A stretch of DNA of 64,000 bases from JBBPZK01 sp965219175 (GTDB lineage: Bacteria > Actinomycetota > Rubrobacteria > Rubrobacterales > Rubrobacteraceae): the NCBI GenBank assembly GCA_965219175.1, contig CBDCNI010000001.1, positions 248,001-312,000 on the forward strand, read 5' to 3'. Positions 1 to 8,229 of this stretch are shown here, in pieces; position 1 is the first letter of the stretch, and each line of letters opens with the position of its first letter. A program made the position numbers and the translations under genes. The notes under the pieces are model-generated. The model was not told the DNA's origin and did no database searches. It saw only the letters and a list, made by a program, of their open reading frames with translations.

Positions 1-99
1 GAGAGCGCCCGCTTCAATAACTGCATCACGACGGCCCAATCGGCGATAAAGGCCGCCCAGGCTATCGCACGAGAGGAAAGCGAACGTTCCCGACGGTAG
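1..99 (+). CDS. 3' end of an unidentified gene (partial)
   Basis: The first frame is open from the window edge to a TAG at 97-99 and reads as 32 residues with an alanine/arginine-rich helical tail (ends REESERSRR). It is on the same strand as dapF and ends 47 bp before it, so it could be the preceding gene of the same transcript. Too little is present to assign a family. Confidence 0.4.
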   Translation, partial: ESARFNNCITTAQSAIKAAQAIAREESERSRR

Positions 100-146
100 A
101 CGCGGACGCTCTGGTTTCGCCGCTCGTTCGGGAATAGAATCGCGGC

Positions 147-935
147 ATGCGTTTTACCAAAATGCACGGTGTCGGGAATGATTTCCTGGTCTTCGACCCT
201 GGGGAGGTCGAGGGGCTAGACCTGGCGGTTCTAGCCCAGCGTGCCTGTGACCGGCACTTCGGTGTCGGCGCGGACGGCATCCTCATTCCGATGCCTTCGG
301 AGATCGCGGACCTGGAGATGGTCTACCTGAACTCCGACGGCTCACTCTCGGAGATGTGCGGCAACGGCATCCGGTGCCTCGCCCGCTACGCCCGCGACTA
401 CGAACTGATAGATGGCGAGTCTCTAACAATCGAGACGGGCGCGGGGACGAAGAAGATCCTGCTGTTCGAAGACGGCTCCTCGCGGGTTGAGATGGGGCCA
501 CCGGAGATCAGTCCGGAGGTGGAAGTCAATGGCTTCCGGTTCTCGCGGGTCTCGATGGGCAACCCGCACGCGGTTACTTTCCTCGAAAGTGAGGGAGAAG
601 TCGAGGACCTAGATCTCGAAAAGGTAGGTCCACCGGTCGAGAACGACCCGACCTTCCCGGACAAGACGAACGTGGAATTTATCTGTGTCTTGGGGGATCA
701 CGACCTACGCATGAGGATCTGGGAACGGGGAGCGGGCGAGACCTTGGCCTCGGGCTCGGGCTCGTGCGCCGCGGCGGTCGCGGCGATACATCACGGCCTC
801 TCGAAGAGCCCGGTAGACGCGCGTCTCGACGGCGGCACGGTCAGGATAGAGTGGGCCGGAGACGACGAGCCCGTCTATATGACAGGTCCTGCGGAGTACG
901 TCTGCGAGGGAGAACTACTGGAGTTCCTGGACTGA
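147..935 (+). CDS. dapF: diaminopimelate epimerase DapF, second catalytic Cys replaced by Ser
   Basis: Family role: interconverts LL- and meso-diaminopimelate, the last step before lysine and the source of peptidoglycan DAP. The 262-residue length is normal. Visible motifs are the N-terminal GNDF (10-13), the first catalytic cysteine in SEMCGNGIR (Cys71), SMGNPHAV, and the ERGAGET loop. The second catalytic cysteine normally lies in ACG(S/T)G; here the sequence is ASGSGSCA, so Ser202 (TCG at 750-752) takes its place while the non-catalytic Cys207 remains. The rest of the fold is well conserved. lysA, dapC, dapD and dapE lie within the next 12 kb, which supports the pathway assignment. Whether the enzyme is active with Ser is open. 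Confidence 0.9.
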   Translation: MRFTKMHGVGNDFLVFDPGEVEGLDLAVLAQRACDRHFGVGADGILIPMPSEIADLEMVYLNSDGSLSEMCGNGIRCLARYARDYELIDGESLTIETGAGTKKILLFEDGSSRVEMGPPEISPEVEVNGFRFSRVSMGNPHAVTFLESEGEVEDLDLEKVGPPVENDPTFPDKTNVEFICVLGDHDLRMRIWERGAGETLASGSGSCAAAVAAIHHGLSKSPVDARLDGGTVRIEWAGDDEPVYMTGPAEYVCEGELLEFLD

Positions 936-962
936 CCGGACCGATCTCCGGGTGACGTATTT

Positions 963-2267
963 CTACCTTCTCTCGTTCAACTCTGCTTCCAACTCGTCCA
1001 CGAACTGGCGGGCGGTGCGCCCGGAGCGGCCGGCGTGCCAGCGGTCCCAGAGCAATGCCCGCTCTTCCAGGTCTTCTCCGGGGAGTTCTAGATCCCGTCT
1101 CTTTGCGAGGCCGCGCACTATCTCAAGGTATCGTTTCTGGTTTGGGGTCGGGAAAGTCAGGCGCAGGCCGAAGCGGGCGGAGAGGGAGAGTTTTTCCTGC
1201 ATCGTATCGCGGGCGTGAACGTCGTCCGAGCCGTCCTCTTCTCGGTCGGAAAAGGTCTCACGGATCAGGTTCCGGCGGTTCGACGTAGCATAAACCCGCA
1301 CGTTCTCCGGCGGTTCCTCCACACTACCCTCCAGCAGAGCCTTGAGCGATTTGTATTCGACCTCGTGCTCCTCGAAGGAGAGGTCGTCCACGAAGAGGAT
1401 GAAGCGCGGCCCCCGGCCCCGCAGGACCTCCAGCAGTCGCGGGAGTTCGCCCAGGTCTTCTTTCGCCATCTCGACTAACTTGAGTCCCTCGTCGGCGTAC
1501 TCGTTCAGGAGCGCCTTCACAGTAGAGGACTTTCCGGTCCCCGGCAGACCATAGAGCAGGGCGTGATGGGCCGGTAGACCCTCCAGCAGCCGCCGGGTGT
1601 TGAGCCGGAGGGGCTCCCTCTCCCGCTCGTACCCTATGAGGTCTTTGAGGCCTATCGGGTCCGGTCGCTCGACCGGCGCGAGAGCGCCCCGGCTCCAGCG
1701 AAACGCGCGGTGGCGCCCGAAAAGTCCGGCGCCGTGACGGGCGTAATGGTCTTCCAGGAGCCCGGTGACTTTCGACCAGTCCGCAGCCTGCGAGAGCTTG
1801 CTTGCAACGGTGCGTCTCGGCGAATCTCCGGCGACGAAGTCGGGGTCGGTCCACGGGGTCCAGAGCCCGGTCAGTTCCGGCGCGGCGCGCTCGACGGCGG
1901 AGATCATGGTTTCCGAGTCCAGGTCAAAGAGTGACCGCAAGACGCGCAAGTCTCGCCGGGCCTGCTCCACGACCATAGGGCTCGCTTCTCCGGTCTCAGC
2001 GCCGAGGCTAAAGGGGTTCTCATCGTCCAGGATGCGCCCGACGAAGTGCGACTTCCAGGCGTCGGGCAAGAGGAGGTCCGGCTCGCGCGCCAACTCGCTC
2101 CACAGACACCCGAAGGTCTCGGAGAGCAGCATTGGGTCCGGGCGTTCCCGTCCGAGGGTTTCGAGAATGGTCAAGAGGCTTCGCGCGCCCGGAGATTCCA
2201 GAACGCCGCTCAACACTCCCAGGCCCCGACAGCCGAGCAACGTTTGGTTTATCTCTTCGCGGTTCAT
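963..2267 (-). CDS. AAA+ ATPase of the DUF815 (COG2607) type
   Basis: A 434-residue protein with a Walker A (GLPGTGKSS, about residue 240), a Walker B (FILFVDDLSFE, about 290) and a sensor-like ATSNRRN stretch followed by RETFSD. The final third (arginine-rich, TARQFVDELEAEL) is the typical C-terminal helical lid. The domain layout (long N-terminal region, then 'ALLYGLPGTGKSS') matches the predicted-ATPase family DUF815, whose cellular role is not established. It starts 11 bp after the stop of a MerR-type coiled-coil gene on the same strand, so the two are almost certainly cotranscribed. It converges with dapF. Confidence 0.8.
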   Translation of the reverse strand: MNREEINQTLLGCRGLGVLSGVLESPGARSLLTILETLGRERPDPMLLSETFGCLWSELAREPDLLLPDAWKSHFVGRILDDENPFSLGAETGEASPMVVEQARRDLRVLRSLFDLDSETMISAVERAAPELTGLWTPWTDPDFVAGDSPRRTVASKLSQAADWSKVTGLLEDHYARHGAGLFGRHRAFRWSRGALAPVERPDPIGLKDLIGYEREREPLRLNTRRLLEGLPAHHALLYGLPGTGKSSTVKALLNEYADEGLKLVEMAKEDLGELPRLLEVLRGRGPRFILFVDDLSFEEHEVEYKSLKALLEGSVEEPPENVRVYATSNRRNLIRETFSDREEDGSDDVHARDTMQEKLSLSARFGLRLTFPTPNQKRYLEIVRGLAKRRDLELPGEDLEERALLWDRWHAGRSGRTARQFVDELEAELNERR

Positions 2268-2278
2268 GGGGAAGTGGG

Positions 2279-2899
2279 TTAGCCGCCGAAGAGGCGGGAG
2301 AAAAAGCCGCGGCTCTTTTGGGCTTTGAGTTCGGCTTCCAGACGGATACGATCCTCTGCGAGGTTGGATCTCTCCTCGACCAGCTTGATGTGCTCCTGGG
2401 TGAGGCGGTCCCGCTCGGCTTCGAGCTTCACCTTCTCTTCTTCGAGGGTTGAGATGGTCTTCTCCTGAAGCTCGCGCTGGAACTCGACCAGGTTAAGGCG
2501 CTCTATCTCCGACCAGAGCCGGTCTATCTCGACGCGGGCGGCGTCGCGTTCCTGCCGAACTTCCTCCACCTGCCGGTTCCGCTCCTCCAGGCGCGTCTTG
2601 TAGTCCTGGCCCTGTTGCAAAAGACGCTCGTAACGTTCGAAAGGCACGGCCGGAAGACGGGAGCTATCCGCGGGCTCTTCCCCGATCACCTCTCCCTCGA
2701 AAACTTCTTCCTCAGCTTCCGCGATGCTCAACTCGCGGGCCAGCGCCTCGACTTCAGACAATCGGAAAGCGTAGCCGCCTTCCGCACCGCGCTCGGCGAG
2801 GAGACGTCCTTCCGCGACGTAGCGACGGACAACACCGGCCGGACGACCGAGAATAGCCGCCGCTCCGTTAAGCCCGATCCGCTCTTCACCAGGGTCCAT
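2279..2899 (-). CDS. MerR-type HTH protein with long coiled coil
   Basis: A 206-residue protein. Residues about 8-55 look like a MerR-family winged helix (LNGAAAILGRPAGVVRRYV, then a LSEVEALARE helix). Residues about 85-195 are a nearly unbroken Glu/Arg/Leu-rich coiled coil, and the protein ends in the hydrophobic tail GFFSRLFGG. That tail could act as a membrane or partner anchor. It is the first gene of a two-gene unit with the DUF815 ATPase. No effector-binding domain of classical MerR regulators is present, so it may be a structural DNA-binding or chromosome-organising protein rather than a metal or drug sensor. Function is unknown. Confidence 0.65.
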   Translation of the reverse strand: MDPGEERIGLNGAAAILGRPAGVVRRYVAEGRLLAERGAEGGYAFRLSEVEALARELSIAEAEEEVFEGEVIGEEPADSSRLPAVPFERYERLLQQGQDYKTRLEERNRQVEEVRQERDAARVEIDRLWSEIERLNLVEFQRELQEKTISTLEEEKVKLEAERDRLTQEHIKLVEERSNLAEDRIRLEAELKAQKSRGFFSRLFGG

Positions 2900-2953
2900 A
2901 GCAAGCCATTCTACGCGGCCAACGGGACTAGGACCAGAGGCTTACGGCAGACT

Positions 2954-3496
2954 TCAGGCTTTAAAGACTTTTCCGCCCTGTATCTTGATCGGTATTCCGG
3001 GCAGCGGACGGGGCGCAGGTCCCTGTAGTACCTGGGCGTTTTTCGACGGGTCGAAGACGGAGCCGTGACAGGGACACGCCAGATCCCCTGAACTCTTCTG
3101 ATACGCCACCGTGCAACCCGCGTGCGTGCAGACCGCCGAGTAAGCGACGAAATCTCCGCTTTTCAGATGAACCAACACGGCCGGCTGCCCATCATTCTGA
3201 AACTGAACAGCCGAGTTCGGCGCGACCTGTGATTTTTGCGCTATGACCTGTCCCGTCGGAGCAGCCGCCGTCTTCTTGCTGGAACTACCGCCGGAAGAAC
3301 CGGAGTTGCCACCGGAGCCGGTACCGGAGTTGCCAGAGCTAGCGCTACCATCGCTCCCGGAGTTGCCGCTATTGCCAGAGCCATTGCTACTGCCGTTGCC
3401 GCTGCCGCAGGAGACGATGAGTGATGCGGAAGCGGCTCCTACGCCGAGCGCGCCGCCGAGGCGGATAAAGCTCTTGCGCGAAATTCTCTCTTCCAA
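2954..3496 (-). CDS. Rieske [2Fe-2S] lipoprotein
   Basis: A 180-residue exported iron-sulfur protein. The N-terminus has a Tat-like motif with RK (SRKSFIRLGG), a hydrophobic stretch and a lipobox ending IVSC, followed by an about 50-residue Ser/Gly/Asn-rich linker. The C-terminal Rieske domain carries both ligand pairs, CTHAGC and CPCHGS. The Ser-Gly tether probably lets the domain swing at the membrane surface. It is short and stands alone, with no cytochrome b or c gene adjacent, so it is not clearly part of a bc1 complex here. It could serve in a membrane electron-transfer or oxygenase-like system. The call of Rieske domain is firm; the partner is unknown. Confidence 0.85.
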   Translation of the reverse strand: MEERISRKSFIRLGGALGVGAASASLIVSCGSGNGSSNGSGNSGNSGSDGSASSGNSGTGSGGNSGSSGGSSSKKTAAAPTGQVIAQKSQVAPNSAVQFQNDGQPAVLVHLKSGDFVAYSAVCTHAGCTVAYQKSSGDLACPCHGSVFDPSKNAQVLQGPAPRPLPGIPIKIQGGKVFKA

Positions 3497-3563
3497 GAAG
3501 ATCTCCTTAAGAGGCCGGATTTCGGGTACCGTATTGTATACGCAGTAGAGCGCGATTCGGTTC

Positions 3564-4490
3564 TCAGTCCGGGGCGTCGGCCTCGGAAATAAAGCGGTCG
3601 TATAGCACGGCGGCCAGGACGCCTCCGACTATAGGCCCCACGATGTAGACCCAGGCGGCCGTGAACTTTCCGGCTACGAGCATCGGTCCCAGGGCGCGAG
3701 CCGGATTGACGGCTCCGCCGGTTACAGGCCCGGCGATAAACACGCAGGCGGCCAGCGCGACCCCGACGGCGAGAGGAGCGACCGAGGCCGGAACGCGATC
3801 GTCGGTCGCCACGGAGATGATGACGAACACGAGGATGAACGTGATCAGGGCCTCCACGATAAGCGCCCTGAAGTCACCAACCCCCGGCGCCGGGAAAGTG
3901 GCGGCGAGGTTCGCGGTGGTACGCGCCGCGTTACCGAAGGAGACCCAGGTTGCGATAGCCCCCAGGACAGCACCCACAAGCTGCGCCCCCACGTAGGCCG
4001 GGACGTATCCCCAGGGAAACTTGCCGGTCGCGGCAAGGCTGAGGGTGACAGCCGGGTTTACGTGCGCCCCGGAGACGTGACCCAGGGCGCCGACTATGGC
4101 GACCAGTATCAGCCCGAACGCCAGGGCGATCGCCGTCGAGTCATATGGAGCACCGGCGGTCGGGTTTTTCAAGAGAGCGCCAACGGCAACGGCGGTACCG
4201 GCATAAACCAGCATGAACGTGCCGATGACCTCCGCCACCGCCGCCCGAGCCATGTTGGTACCCGCTTCACTCCCATATAAACCGCCGCTCGTACCTCCGC
4301 TCTTCTTCGAGCTATTTGCGGACGACTCTCCCTCGCGAGGCTCTTCCGTTCTCTCGCTTCTTGTTCTAGAGGACAAGCTCTCCGACAACCAGTCGTCCGT
4401 CGCGCGTCCCTCGGAGCCGCTGCGAGATTCGGTAGCTCTTCGCTCGTCTTCTCTACGCAAGTTCTCTTCTCTACGGTCTCTATCGGACAT
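3564..4490 (-). CDS. MIP family aquaporin/glycerol facilitator with charged N-terminal extension
   Basis: A six-helix channel with both half-helix signatures, HVNPAVT and AVNPARALGP, and the usual two-fold repeat. The open frame extends to 4538, but the ATG at 4490 is preceded by GAGGAG with 4 nt spacing, whereas the ATG at 4538 has no ribosome-binding site; I therefore start at 4490 (308 residues). The first about 75 residues are highly charged and Arg/Glu/Ser-rich, unusual for aquaporins, and end just before the first membrane helix (VAEVIGTFMLVYAG). The residues around the pore look closer to water than glycerol channels, but selectivity cannot be settled by eye. Confidence 0.85.
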   Translation of the reverse strand: MSDRDRREENLRREDERRATESRSGSEGRATDDWLSESLSSRTRSERTEEPREGESSANSSKKSGGTSGGLYGSEAGTNMARAAVAEVIGTFMLVYAGTAVAVGALLKNPTAGAPYDSTAIALAFGLILVAIVGALGHVSGAHVNPAVTLSLAATGKFPWGYVPAYVGAQLVGAVLGAIATWVSFGNAARTTANLAATFPAPGVGDFRALIVEALITFILVFVIISVATDDRVPASVAPLAVGVALAACVFIAGPVTGGAVNPARALGPMLVAGKFTAAWVYIVGPIVGGVLAAVLYDRFISEADAPD

Positions 4491-4656
4491 TCGTCTCCTC
4501 GTCTTCCGGCCACATTCGACCGGCACGGCTCGTCTCATTGGATGCCGGACTTAAAGATCCGGCCTTAGGGTACTCTTTTGTAGGGTACGCGAGACCCTTG
4601 AATAGAGATCAATGCTCTCAGCCTGATGTACCCCCGCCTACCAGAGCTGTCTCGGC

Positions 4657-5433
4657 TCAGGGGCGGCGCGCGATGAACACCATGACCCGGCTGGTATCGA
4701 CGAGCGGCCCACGGTTCCAGTCGCCGTACACGCGCTCTACGTTGAAGCCGGAGTCGATCAAGGATCCGGTCATCTCCGCCAGGCTGCGAAAGCGCAGTTC
4801 GCTGCTCGCAACCACGACCTCGCCGGTGGCGGTGAAGACATTATGCCCCTCGAAGCGAACCCGGACATTCTCCACGGTATCCAGCTCTATCCAGCCCTCC
4901 ACCGGTCCGTGCGGTGAGTCGAACCGCTCGTATGTATTCGCGCGGTTCCATCTTTCCCACGCCCGGTCGTTGGGGTTGCGGCTCTCGAAAGCGAGGTAGC
5001 CGCCGGGACGCAGGGCGGCATGAATGTCTCGTAGGGTAGTGGACCATGCAGCGTCGTCGAGGAACACCTGGGCTACGTTCCCGGTCATGACTACCAGATC
5101 CGCCCCTGGTGTCCCCAGCGCGCCGGAGTCACCTTCGACCCACCGCACCAGATCAGCATCTGGCTGCCTGCGGGCGTATGCCAACATTGCCGGTGCAGGG
5201 TCGATGCCGGCAACCTGGCGACCGTCGAGCGCCAACTCTCGGGTCAGCAAGCCTGTTCCGCACCCCAGGTCGAGGATCCGGCGGGCATCGAGTTCCGCCG
5301 CGAGACGAACGTAGAAATCGGTGTCGGCGCCGCAGGCGTTTTCGATGTCGTAAAGATCTACCAGTCGTGGGTCTACGTAGTGCAGATCGAGCTTTGCCAC
5401 GGCGATTCTCGTGTGTGATCCATTGAACGGCAC
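4657..5433 (-). CDS. class I SAM-dependent methyltransferase
   Basis: A 258-residue protein with the SAM-binding motif I ILDLGCGTGLLT (about 55-65), an acidic motif II (VAGIDPAPAML) and a motif-IV-like LVVMTGNVAQ. The substrate cannot be read from the sequence. The open frame begins with GTG at 5433, but a -10-like TATACT lies directly against that codon. A downstream GTG near 5400 (MAKLDLHYVDP...) with GAGA in front is a plausible alternative start. It is divergent from the DoxX gene. Confidence 0.75.
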   Translation of the reverse strand: MPFNGSHTRIAVAKLDLHYVDPRLVDLYDIENACGADTDFYVRLAAELDARRILDLGCGTGLLTRELALDGRQVAGIDPAPAMLAYARRQPDADLVRWVEGDSGALGTPGADLVVMTGNVAQVFLDDAAWSTTLRDIHAALRPGGYLAFESRNPNDRAWERWNRANTYERFDSPHGPVEGWIELDTVENVRVRFEGHNVFTATGEVVVASSELRFRSLAEMTGSLIDSGFNVERVYGDWNRGPLVDTSRVMVFIARRP

Positions 5434-5546
5434 AGTATAGTAAAAAGAGTATGGACATCTCCTGAAACATAGACCAATGAATCCATCTGGTCCGGTGGCG
5501 CGTATAACGTGACCGAGAGCGTAGTCCTCGAAAGGAGTTGGATCCC

Positions 5547-6062
5547 GTGAACGGTATGGCGTGGGTGCGTATCCTGATTGGGGCGGTCTGGATCAACGGG
5601 GCGGCCGAGAAGATCCTGAACCCCCAGTTCCCCCAACAATTCGCCCAGAGCATAAAAGCCGGCGGCTACGTCTCGCAGGCTCCGCAATGGTTCCAAGCCT
5701 TCATGAAGGCGAACGTCGTGCCGAACGCCGAACTCTTCGCCAACCTGACGCGGGCGGGCGAACTCGTGATGGGCCTGGCACTCCTGCTCGGGCTTCTGAC
5801 CAACCTCGCGGCCCTCGGGAGCATCGCGTTCAGCCTCATGCTGCTCATCTCCCTGGGCGGCGTAGGCTTCGGCGGAGGGCTCGGCCCCCCGGAGTTCCTG
5901 AACATCAACCTGATAGTCGCGCTACTCTCCCTGATCGTCCTGGTCAGCGCCGGCGCGAAAGCCCTCTCCCTGGACGCCGCCATCTCCCGCGATCGCCCGC
6001 TAATCTCACCGCTACTCACCAACCGCCGGGCGGACAAAAGGGATGGAAGCAACCAAGTCTAG
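5547..6062 (+). CDS. DoxX family membrane protein
   Basis: An about 171-residue protein with four predicted transmembrane helices (for example WVRILIGAVWINGAAEKI, ELVMGLALLLGLLTNLAAL, LIVALLSLIVLVSAGAKAL). The pattern of an N-terminal helix followed by a kinked loop and a helix pair matches the DoxX/DoxD superfamily, linked to quinone or thiosulfate oxidoreductases. The GTG at 5547 is chosen because AAAGGAG (5531-5537) sits 9 nt upstream; the TTG at 5538 abuts that site and cannot use it. No catalytic partner lies adjacent. Confidence 0.75.
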   Translation: MNGMAWVRILIGAVWINGAAEKILNPQFPQQFAQSIKAGGYVSQAPQWFQAFMKANVVPNAELFANLTRAGELVMGLALLLGLLTNLAALGSIAFSLMLLISLGGVGFGGGLGPPEFLNINLIVALLSLIVLVSAGAKALSLDAAISRDRPLISPLLTNRRADKRDGSNQV

Positions 6063-6105
6063 GATAAGACTCCTCGACTCTCGTCTCCAGGCAGGCTTGC
6101 CTCCT

Positions 6106-6888
6106 TCAGACGACCTCGACGACGTGCCGCATCCACACGTTCGGCTCTTCGTAAGTGCCTAGATCTCTTTCTACATCCATCGAAACGGGCCGCAAAGCAC
6201 CGGGAACGACGTACTCTCCACTCTCCGGGAAGCATATGTCCGTCCACTCTTCCCACTCCCGGATAGTGCCGGTGACGAGCATGGATCGTGGGGCGACGCG
6301 CATATACTCCGCGCCCATCTTCCGGTGTACGCGCAACCAGGGGTCGAAGGGCAACCCGTCGTCCCGCTCCCACCGAACATAGCTCTCCATCTGCGCGAGC
6401 GGGTAACGTTCCTTCAGAGTAGACCGTACCGGTGCGATCAAAGCGCCGAGCCCGTGTTCGGCCGCGACGTCTTTCATCGCTTCGAGGACAACCCGGCTGA
6501 GACCGCGCCCCTGATGCTCGCGGGAGACGACCGCGAAGAGGGCCGAGACCGCGTTCGGGGAGCGCCCGCGCTCTGGGTCGAGCATCGCTTGCTCCAGCAC
6601 CGCGTCGAGGCCGGCATCCGGTAGGCTCTCGACGGTCCCGTCCCAGAAAACGGGAGTGCAGTTGCCGGCGGCTACAACCTCGTCTCTCTCGCACACGGCA
6701 ATCTGGAAGTCCGGGAAGCGCGTGTACAGTTCGTTCCAGTAACGGCCGACCATCGCGTCGTGGGTTATGAACCTCGGGAGCACCGCCAGGTCGAGGGATC
6801 TGGCGCGAGACGTTAGGTCCGGCCTCTGCGCCAGGGTGAAGACTTCGAGGCCGCCAGGCGGCGCTGTAGCTTTGCCGTTCTCCTCCAC
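6106..6888 (-). CDS. GNAT-family N-acetyltransferase-like protein
   Basis: A 260-residue protein. The acetyl-CoA site is visible as ALFAVVSREHQGRGLSRVVLEAM (R/Q-x-x-G-x-G/A type), roughly residues 130-155. The flanking domain carries many Trp and Arg residues and does not match a common subfamily I can name. It begins 11 bp after the lysA stop on the same strand, so it is probably the downstream gene of a lysA operon. A role in lysine-related metabolism is possible but not supported by motifs. Confidence 0.6.
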   Translation of the reverse strand: MEENGKATAPPGGLEVFTLAQRPDLTSRARSLDLAVLPRFITHDAMVGRYWNELYTRFPDFQIAVCERDEVVAAGNCTPVFWDGTVESLPDAGLDAVLEQAMLDPERGRSPNAVSALFAVVSREHQGRGLSRVVLEAMKDVAAEHGLGALIAPVRSTLKERYPLAQMESYVRWERDDGLPFDPWLRVHRKMGAEYMRVAPRSMLVTGTIREWEEWTDICFPESGEYVVPGALRPVSMDVERDLGTYEEPNVWMRHVVEVV

Positions 6889-6899
6889 TGGTTTCGGCT

Positions 6900-8150
6900 T
6901 TACAGGAAGGCCGGGATCAACTCGCCTTTTACGAGGTCGGCCTGGTGCTCGCGCTCGCGCACCACGGCCCAGCGGTCGCCGCGCACCAGCACCTCGGCTG
7001 GCTTTGGGCGGGAGTTGTAGTTGGAGGCCATCGAGAAGCCGTAGGCTCCGGCGCTCATGACCGCGAGCGTCTCTCCCTCGGCGGCGTCGGGCAGCTCCCG
7101 GTCGCGGGCCAGGTAGTCGCCGCTCTCGCAGACCGGGCCGACGAGGTCCGCATTCGCCACGGAGCCGTTCTGTTTAACGGGCCACACGTCGTGGTGGGCG
7201 TCGTAGAAGCTGGGGCGCATGAGGTCGTTCATCCCGGCGTCGGCGACTATGAAGCTCCTGGAGCCGCTCTTTTTTCGGTAGATCACGCTGGTCAGGAGGA
7301 CGCCCGCGTTTCCGGCGATGTAGCGGCCCATCTCGCAGAGGATCTTGCATCCCGTGGCTTCCAACGTCGGCCGTACGGCGTCCACCAACTCCCTCGGGGT
7401 CGGGGTCTGCTCGTCTTTGTAGCGGATACCGAGGCCGCCTCCGAGGTTGAAGTAGCTGATGCCGAAGCCGCGGCGGCGCAACTCCTCGACGAGCCCGGCG
7501 CTCTTCTCGACCGACTCCGTGTAGGGGGCGAGTTTGGTGATCTGGGACCCTATGTGCTGGTGGACGCCCATCAACTCCAGGCACTTGTACTCGCCCACGT
7601 TCTCGGCCAACCGGAGCGCCTCGTCTACCGGAATGCCGAACTTGTCCTTCTCGCGTCCGGTGGAGATATGGTCGTGGGTCCCGGCGTCCACGTCGGGGTT
7701 GACGCGCAAAGCTACCCTGGCACGCTTGCCATGACGGGCGGCGAAACGGTCGAGGTGCTCCAGCTCGGAGGCAGACTCGACGTTGAACATCAGGATTCGC
7801 TCCCCGAGGCCCGCCATCAACTCATCCTCCGTCTTGCCAACCCCGGCGAAGACTATTTTCTTCGGGTCGAACCCAGCCCGCACCGCCCGGTAGAGTTCTC
7901 CGCCGGAGACTATGTCGGCCCCGGCCCCGAACGAAGCGAGCGACCTCAAGACGGCCAGGTTGCTGTTCGCCTTTACCGCGAAACAGACCAGATGGTCCAG
8001 GCTGGAGAAAGCCTCGTCAAGCTCCCTGTACGCGCTCTCAAGGGCGGCGTGGCTGTAGACGTAAGCGGGGGTCCCTACCCTCTGGGAGATCTCCGCGAGC
8101 GGCACGTCTTCGCAGAGGAGAGAGCCCCCTTCGTAGTGGAATTCGTCCAA
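6900..8150 (-). CDS. lysA: diaminopimelate decarboxylase LysA
   Basis: Decarboxylates meso-diaminopimelate to L-lysine, PLP-dependent, fold type III. The 416-residue length is normal. Signatures are the PLP lysine in FAVKANSN (Lys60), HQHIGSQI, the glycine-rich phosphate loop GGGLGIRYK, EMGRYIAG, and the cross-subunit CESGDYLA cysteine segment near the C-terminus. It is divergently arranged with dapC, with an about 80-bp shared promoter region, and is followed by a GNAT gene. This is a standard copy with no sign of decay. Confidence 0.95.
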   Translation of the reverse strand: MDEFHYEGGSLLCEDVPLAEISQRVGTPAYVYSHAALESAYRELDEAFSSLDHLVCFAVKANSNLAVLRSLASFGAGADIVSGGELYRAVRAGFDPKKIVFAGVGKTEDELMAGLGERILMFNVESASELEHLDRFAARHGKRARVALRVNPDVDAGTHDHISTGREKDKFGIPVDEALRLAENVGEYKCLELMGVHQHIGSQITKLAPYTESVEKSAGLVEELRRRGFGISYFNLGGGLGIRYKDEQTPTPRELVDAVRPTLEATGCKILCEMGRYIAGNAGVLLTSVIYRKKSGSRSFIVADAGMNDLMRPSFYDAHHDVWPVKQNGSVANADLVGPVCESGDYLARDRELPDAAEGETLAVMSAGAYGFSMASNYNSRPKPAEVLVRGDRWAVVREREHQADLVKGELIPAFL

Positions 8151-8196
8151 AATACCAACTCCTCCTTCCGGCTACAAGAGTGTTATATTTCTGGCT

Positions 8197-8217
8197 CCTG
8201 CAAGCGGAGCTTTTGGT
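8197..8217 (+). promoter_or_regulatory. small hairpin plus T-run in the dapC leader
   Basis: A short inverted repeat (GCTCC, 7-nt loop, GGAGC) followed directly by TTTT lies between the divergent lysA and dapC start codons, just 5' of the dapC ribosome-binding site (GGTGGAA). It resembles a minimal terminator or attenuator. The stem is only five base pairs, so it may be chance. Confidence 0.25.
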
Positions 8218-8229
8218 GGAATATACCCC

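Noticed and set aside
4545..4564. short inverted repeat GCCGG/CCGGC upstream of the aquaporin gene
   Set aside because: The stem is only five base pairs, and no T-run follows; too weak to call a terminator.
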